Source of the DNA: an uncultured Verrucomicrobiota bacterium
GTDB taxonomy: Bacteria > Verrucomicrobiota > Verrucomicrobiia > Chthoniobacterales > SZAS-18
Assembly (NCBI GenBank): GCA_937873255.1
Contig: CALMVM010000189.1
Span: 1 to 6,307 of the forward strand
DNA: 6,307 bases
Direction: 5' to 3'
Under the pieces are notes generated by a model, which was given only the letters and a program-made list of their open reading frames with translations, was not told where the DNA came from and did no database searches. The position numbers and the translations under genes were made by a program. Every line of letters starts with the position of its first letter. The stretch's first letter is position 1. Of the stretch, positions 5,789-6,307 are shown piece by piece.

Positions 5789-6005
5789 AGACGAAGGGGT
5801 TCCAGCCAAACATTCCGGGTCCGCGCCGCAGGATGACGGTAAACGGCGACCTCCGCGCCATCTGCCCCGGCTTGTGCAAGCGTACGGTACAAACGCGTAG
5901 TGGCACGCTTTACGCCACCTGGACACCGACCGTTTCTCCGCGACTCACCCGGATTTGTCTCGCCAAGGAACGATGGCTTTCTTAAAGTCCATCAGAGAGT
6001 CCCTT
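5789..6005. promoter_or_regulatory. Divergent intergenic region upstream of the sigma factor
   Basis: These 217 bases lie between a - strand gene and a + strand gene and should hold both promoters. I see copy 2 of the shared motif (5806-5838) and a small inverted repeat, GTGGC (5900-5904) with GCCAC (5914-5918), but no reliable -35/-10 pair. TTGTCT at 5955-5960 could be a -35 box, without a good -10 at 16-18 bases. Confidence 0.35.
5806..5838 (-). repeat. Shared upstream motif, copy 2
   Basis: Same layout as 4921-4953: on the - strand CGTCATC, 13 variable bases, CCGGAATGTTTGG. It lies 17 bases before the ATG of the 102-residue gene, against 7 bases for copy 1, so it is not a ribosome binding site at fixed distance. 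Confidence 0.6.
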
Positions 6006-6307
6006 ATGGCCGATGCACCCGATTGCCAGCAAGAAATCGCTCTGAACGGATTCATGACGACGCGCTGGAGCGTCGTGGTGCGCGCCGCCGCCCCCGCCGA
6101 GGAAAGCCGCGCGGCGCTGGAAATGCTCTGCAAGGCGTACTGGTTCCCGATCTACACCTACGCGCGCAAACAGGGCTGCAACGCCGAGGACGCCGAGGAC
6201 GTGACGCAGGAATTCCTCTCCGAGATCAGCCATTCGCAGTTCCTTCCGCGCGCGGACCCGGCGCGGGGGCGGTTCCGGGGCTACCTGCTCGACGCGGGGC
6301 GCAAGCG
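6006..6307 (+). CDS. ECF-like RNA polymerase sigma factor, N-terminal part (cut by window end)
   Basis: The first 100 codons of a sigma-70 family factor are present. Residues 16-26 (FMTTRWSVVVR) match the F-x-TTRWS-V opening typical of a sigma factor group common in Planctomycetota, Verrucomicrobiota and Acidobacteriota. Sigma region 2 follows: LCKAYWFPIYTYARKQG (41-57), then the hallmark EDAEDVTQEFL (61-71), then ADPARGRFRGYLL (83-95). The DNA-binding region 4 lies outside the window. By family knowledge it would direct RNA polymerase to a specific promoter set; members of this group often sit next to Ser/Thr protein kinase genes, which may therefore lie downstream. Start: the ATG at 6006 is preceded by GAGAG at 5995-5999. 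An in-frame ATG at 5973 would add 11 residues, with AGGA only three bases ahead of it, which is too close. No anti-sigma gene is visible. Confidence 0.9.
   Translation, partial: MADAPDCQQEIALNGFMTTRWSVVVRAAAPAEESRAALEMLCKAYWFPIYTYARKQGCNAEDAEDVTQEFLSEISHSQFLPRADPARGRFRGYLLDAGRK

Noticed and set aside
5044..5892. A 282-codon - strand open frame opposite the small membrane protein
   Set aside because: It runs antisense through a gene with three clear membrane helices and has shadow composition (Arg, Ser, Ala, Gly).
5421..5906. A longer - strand open frame beginning MPLRVC and containing MARRSPFTVILRRGPGMFGW
   Set aside because: It overlaps the 5480-5788 gene in another frame, and past the first 50 or so residues it is Arg-rich shadow sequence. 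Its early part covers the shared upstream motif, which I report as DNA instead.

Overview
This GC-rich window looks like part of a bacterial chromosome from Verrucomicrobiota, possibly the Opitutaceae. The assignment rests on the F-x-TTRWS-type sigma factor at the right edge, a CheB/CheR/histidine-kinase fusion with a stand-alone receiver, REP-like palindromes of a kind I associate with such genomes, and weak or absent Shine-Dalgarno sequences. Planctomycetota or Acidobacteriota cannot be excluded from sequence alone.

Left half (2-3903, + strand): a two-component signalling pair. The first gene is open to the left edge and encodes a cytoplasmic protein of more than 1,120 residues: CheB methylesterase, CheR methyltransferase, PAS-like domain, long coiled coil, second PAS domain, then a HisKA/HATPase_c kinase. 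About 100 bases downstream lies a single-domain response regulator, the likely phosphate acceptor, because the kinase has no receiver domain of its own. The kinase probably senses through its PAS and coiled-coil region.

Middle (3904-4307): 404 bases without a gene, between a + strand gene and a - strand gene that converge. It begins with an imperfect tandem copy of the last 31 sense bases of the response regulator, just past its stop. It then holds a 216-base, nearly symmetric nested palindrome (4058-4273) made of four copies of one short hairpin repeat and two of another. The layout is REPIN-like. This is the most striking non-coding structure in the window.

Right half (4308-6307): an uncharacterised exported or membrane-anchored protein (-), a small three-helix membrane protein (+), an uncharacterised cytosolic protein (-), and the first 100 codons of an ECF-like sigma factor (+) cut by the right edge. 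The - strand genes are each divergent from the + strand gene to their right. Both divergent spacers share a 33-base motif (a 13-mer plus a 7-mer at identical spacing), in the same orientation upstream of both - strand genes. This could be a common regulatory element or an old repeat.

I find no tRNA, rRNA, CRISPR array or intact transposase. No complete new biological system is evident. The best candidates for something undescribed are the nested palindrome, the shared upstream motif and the two hypothetical - strand genes.
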